A stretch of DNA of 64,000 nucleotides, from positions 309,397 through 373,396 of the forward strand of contig JACJWV010000003.1 in NCBI GenBank assembly GCA_020636915.1. Reading direction: 5' to 3'. Each line of letters begins with the position of its first letter. Position 1 is the stretch's first letter. Both the position numbers and the translations under genes were made by a program. This document shows, one piece after another, positions 61,806-64,000 of this stretch. The notes beneath the pieces were generated by a model, which was not told where the DNA came from, did no database searches, and worked only from the letters and a program-made list of their open reading frames with translations. Source of the stretch: Nocardioides sp. Lineage in GTDB: Bacteria > Actinomycetota > Actinomycetes > Propionibacteriales > Nocardioidaceae.

Positions 61806-62207
61806 GAGCGTCCATGGCGGCCCTTGTGACGCATCCGTGGGTAGCTGGTCGGCTGGCCGCGCGGTGGCCGACCGGCTCGAGGGGCGCGGTTCGTCGGCCC
61901 GGGCTCCGCCCGCGCCACCAGCATGGGTCCCCCGAAGTCTCAGCGGTCACACCAGCCACCCCAGGTCGAACCGGTCGGGGGAAACCCCGCACGACACGCC
62001 GCCCCGGCCCGGCGTGTCGTGCGGGTCTCCCCGGGCAGGTGTCGACAGCAGGACCACCGATCAACCCCCAGGCCGGGAGACCGCGCCGACACCTGCGGAC
62101 TGTCCCCGCCTCCCGGCCCTTCGGTCGCGACCCCGTGGCACCCCAGCCCACCGTCGCCGGCCCGGGTCACGACACCCACGGACGCAGCAGGAGAGCCTCC
62201 ATTGCTC
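61806..62207. mobile_element. Non-coding element with terminal inverted repeats, copy B (inverted)
   Basis: Reverse-orientation copy of the element at 49789. It runs from GAGCGTCCATGG on the left to GCCTCCATTGCTC on the right and retains GCATCCGTGGGT near one end and ACCCACGGACGC near the other. Bases 62011-62093 are identical to copy A (83 bases); the 15-base hairpin is at 61986-62025 with the same stem but a different loop. It is about 100 bases shorter than copy A, and the end motif CAATTG has become CCATGG or CCATTG. Most of the 583-base gap before the oxidoreductase gene is this element. Confidence 0.78.
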
Positions 62208-62328
62208 GCCCACGACCTGTTACCCGCTCTGGACCGACTGCTCCGAGTGTGCCCGGCCGCGCCCGCTCACCCGACCGGCGCCGCGGCGGCGCTCACATCC
62301 GTCCGGGCGGCCGCGACGAAGCACTTCT

Positions 62329-63852
62329 ATGCGCACCCGCCTCCTGCACGCCGGCTTCGGAGTCCTGTCCACCCTCGTCGGCGTCGCCGCGGGTCACCTC
62401 GTGGCAGCCGCCCTCGAGCCGGCGTCGTCGCCGGTGCTGGTCGTCGGCTCCACGGTCATCGACCTGACGCCGACCCCGATGAAGGAGTGGGCGATCCGGC
62501 AGTTCGGGACCCACGACAAGACGGTGCTCGTCGGGTCGGTGCTGGCCGGCGTGCTGCTGCTCGCCGCGGTCGCGGGCCTGTTGGCTCAACGTCGCTTCGC
62601 GTACGGCGCCGCGCTGCTCGTGGTGCTGACCGCCATCCCGGCCGTCGCCGCGCTGAGCCGTCCCGGCGCCGAGGCGACCGACGTGCTCCCCAGCGTCGCC
62701 GCCGCCCTGGCCGGTGTCGCCTCCCTCGCCTGGCTGGAGCGCGCGGCACGGCCCACGCCTGCGCGCGGCGACGGCGACGGCGGCGCTGACAACGGCCGGC
62801 GCGGGGTCCTGGTAGCCGGCGGGGTGCTGGCGGTCGGCGCGGTCGCGATGGGCGGCGCCGGACGGTGGCTGACGTCGTACCGGACCCGGAGCGTCGTCGT
62901 GGACCTGCCCGCGGCCGCCGACCCGGCGCCCGCCCTGCCGGCCGGGCTGGACCAGCGGGTGCCCGGGATCTCGCCGTTCCGCACCCCGGTCTCCGACTTC
63001 TACCGCGTCGACACCCGGCTCACCCTGCCCTTGGTGGACCCTGACAACTGGACCCTCACGATCGACGGCGACGTCGAGCGCGAGGTCACCTTCACCCTCG
63101 ACGACCTGCTCGCGATGCCGCTGATCGAGCGCGACATCACGCTCACCTGCGTCTCCAACGAGGTCGGGGGGAAGTACATCGGGTCCACGCGCTGGCGGGG
63201 CGTGCGGCTGACCGACCTGCTCGACCGGGCCGGGATCGACGGCACCGGTGCGGACCAGATCCTCAGCACCGACGTCGACGGCATGACGATCAGCACGCCG
63301 CTGGACGTCGCGACCGACGGCCGCGACGCGATGATCGCCGTCGGCATGGACGGCCGCTCGCTCCCCCGCGAGCACGGCTTCCCCGCCCGGATGGTCGTGC
63401 CCGGGCTCTACGGGTTCGTCAGCGCCTGCAAGTGGATCACCAGGATGACGCTGACGACCTACGCCGAGCAGGACGCCTACTGGACCCAGCGCGACTGGGC
63501 CACCGACGCCCCCATCAAGATCTCCAGCCGCATCGACACCCCGAAGCCGCTGGCGACGGTCGACCCCGGCCGCACCGTCATCGGCGGGGTCGCCTGGGCC
63601 CAGCACCAGGGCGGCATCACCAAGGTCGAGGTGCGCGTGGACGGCGGCCCCTGGCAGCCCGCCCGCCTCGGCCCCACCGCCGGCAACGACTACTGGCGCC
63701 AGTGGTACCTGCCCTGGACGGCCGAGAAGGGCCAGCACACCCTCGCCGTCCGCGCGACCGACGGCGACGGCGACGTGCAGACCGCCGCCCGCGCCACCCC
63801 CTTCCCCAGCGGCTCCACCGGCATCCAGGAGATCGTCGTCACCGTCTCCTGA
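62329..63852 (+). CDS. Membrane-anchored molybdopterin oxidoreductase (sulfite oxidase-like)
   Basis: A 507-residue protein with about five N-terminal helices (1-180), followed by a sulfite-oxidase-type molybdopterin domain with the metal-binding cysteine in TLTCVSNEVGGKYI and RVVPGLYG-like segment MVVPGLYGFVSACKW. A C-terminal dimerisation domain (GVAWAQHQGGITKVEVRVDGGPWQ) ends the protein. It probably works on the outer face of the membrane. The physiological substrate is unknown. The ATG at 62329 is used; an earlier open frame passes through the repeat element and is not believed. Confidence 0.85.
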   Translation: MRTRLLHAGFGVLSTLVGVAAGHLVAAALEPASSPVLVVGSTVIDLTPTPMKEWAIRQFGTHDKTVLVGSVLAGVLLLAAVAGLLAQRRFAYGAALLVVLTAIPAVAALSRPGAEATDVLPSVAAALAGVASLAWLERAARPTPARGDGDGGADNGRRGVLVAGGVLAVGAVAMGGAGRWLTSYRTRSVVVDLPAAADPAPALPAGLDQRVPGISPFRTPVSDFYRVDTRLTLPLVDPDNWTLTIDGDVEREVTFTLDDLLAMPLIERDITLTCVSNEVGGKYIGSTRWRGVRLTDLLDRAGIDGTGADQILSTDVDGMTISTPLDVATDGRDAMIAVGMDGRSLPREHGFPARMVVPGLYGFVSACKWITRMTLTTYAEQDAYWTQRDWATDAPIKISSRIDTPKPLATVDPGRTVIGGVAWAQHQGGITKVEVRVDGGPWQPARLGPTAGNDYWRQWYLPWTAEKGQHTLAVRATDGDGDVQTAARATPFPSGSTGIQEIVVTVS

Positions 63853-63879
63853 CCTGCTTGGCCACTGAGCCGCCCTGAA

Positions 63880-63946
63880 GGGGTAGTCCCTGACGTTTTG
63901 GCCCCTCCTGGGCAGCTTTCAGGGCACAAACGTCAGGGAGTATCCC
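63880..63946. repeat. Hairpin with 19-base arms after the oxidoreductase gene
   Basis: GGGGTAGTCCCTGACGTTT (63880-63898) and AAACGTCAGGGAGTATCCC (63928-63946) pair at 17 of 19 positions around a 29-base loop. It lies 28 bases after a stop codon and could serve as terminator, or be a dispersed repeat unit. The loop has further G/C pairs of its own. Confidence 0.72.
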
Positions 63947-63976
63947 GACCGACCCGCCCGAGACCACCACGGAGCG

Positions 63977-64000
63977 CGGCGGGGGACGCCGGCAGCTCCG
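63977..64000. repeat. Third copy of the 155-bp dispersed repeat, cut by the window end
   Basis: The last 24 bases match the start of the repeat at 45142 with one difference (GCTCCG for GCTGCG). The rest of the copy lies beyond the window. Confidence 0.7.

Noticed and set aside
61804..62328. N-terminal extension of the molybdopterin oxidoreductase through the repeat element
   Set aside because: The added residues are low-complexity and come from a non-coding element shared with 49.8 kb; the membrane protein begins naturally at 62329.

Overview
The window is very GC-rich, gene-dense and uses GTG starts and four-base ATGA/GTGA overlaps heavily. Gene content (MprAB-type two-component system, DUF3558 lipoprotein, DUF222/HNH '13E12' protein, HelD-type helicase, PhzE-like fused anthranilate synthase, QsuB-type fusion) points to an actinobacterial chromosome. 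Gene style and dispersed repeats most resemble Nocardioides or a relative; the genus is an inference. No rRNA, tRNA, CRISPR array or prophage was recognised.

Layout. 1-10.1 kb: end of an ABC-2 permease gene, paaN aldehyde dehydrogenase, a sugar MFS porter, a 32-bp-period inverted repeat array, a Ser/Thr kinase, an ABC exporter pair, and an ECF sigma factor coupled to an M1 lipoprotein peptidase. 10.2-19 kb: epimerase, nitroreductase, biotin-dependent carboxyltransferase, an SDR behind a KstR-like site, a second kinase, a patatin, a DUF2804 protein and an M20 hydrolase. 19-20.7 kb: a second 32-bp array beside an IS110-family element. 20.7-24.3 kb: a bkdABC-type 2-oxoacid dehydrogenase operon. 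24.5-29.6 kb: a quinate/shikimate catabolic cluster (LacI regulator, MHS transporter, dehydrogenase, QsuB fusion) leading to protocatechuate. 29.6-38.9 kb: small proteins, a phosphotransferase, a DUF222/HNH gene with a LexA box, a glutathionyl-hydroquinone-reductase-like protein, a GH3 enzyme, an ArsR/MFS pair, HisC/Pat and VanZ. 39-45 kb: carotenoid oxygenase, then a tightly packed run of holin-like protein, LMW phosphatase, fructosamine kinase family protein, MprA/MprB and a lipoprotein. 45-50 kb: tandem 155-bp repeats, thioesterase-like protein, GNAT/TetR divergent pair, and an ECF42-DGPF pair. 50.3-64 kb: zwf, ltrA-pabB-pabA, fused trpEG, a secreted GH5 enzyme, HelD, an enoyl-CoA hydratase family protein and a membrane-anchored molybdopterin oxidoreductase.

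The most unusual aspect is the repeat biology. At least six non-coding repeat types occur. A 59-bp palindromic repeat is present both between genes (14395) and in frame inside pabB (53911) with one difference. A repeat-like hairpin and a 9-bp tandem repeat lie in frame inside the E2 linker and TrpEG. A roughly 0.4-0.5 kb hairpin-containing element with terminal inverted repeats occurs twice in opposite orientation (49789 and 61806) and shares 83 identical bases. Two arrays of 32-bp units with inverted arms lie at 4.4 and 19.0 kb.
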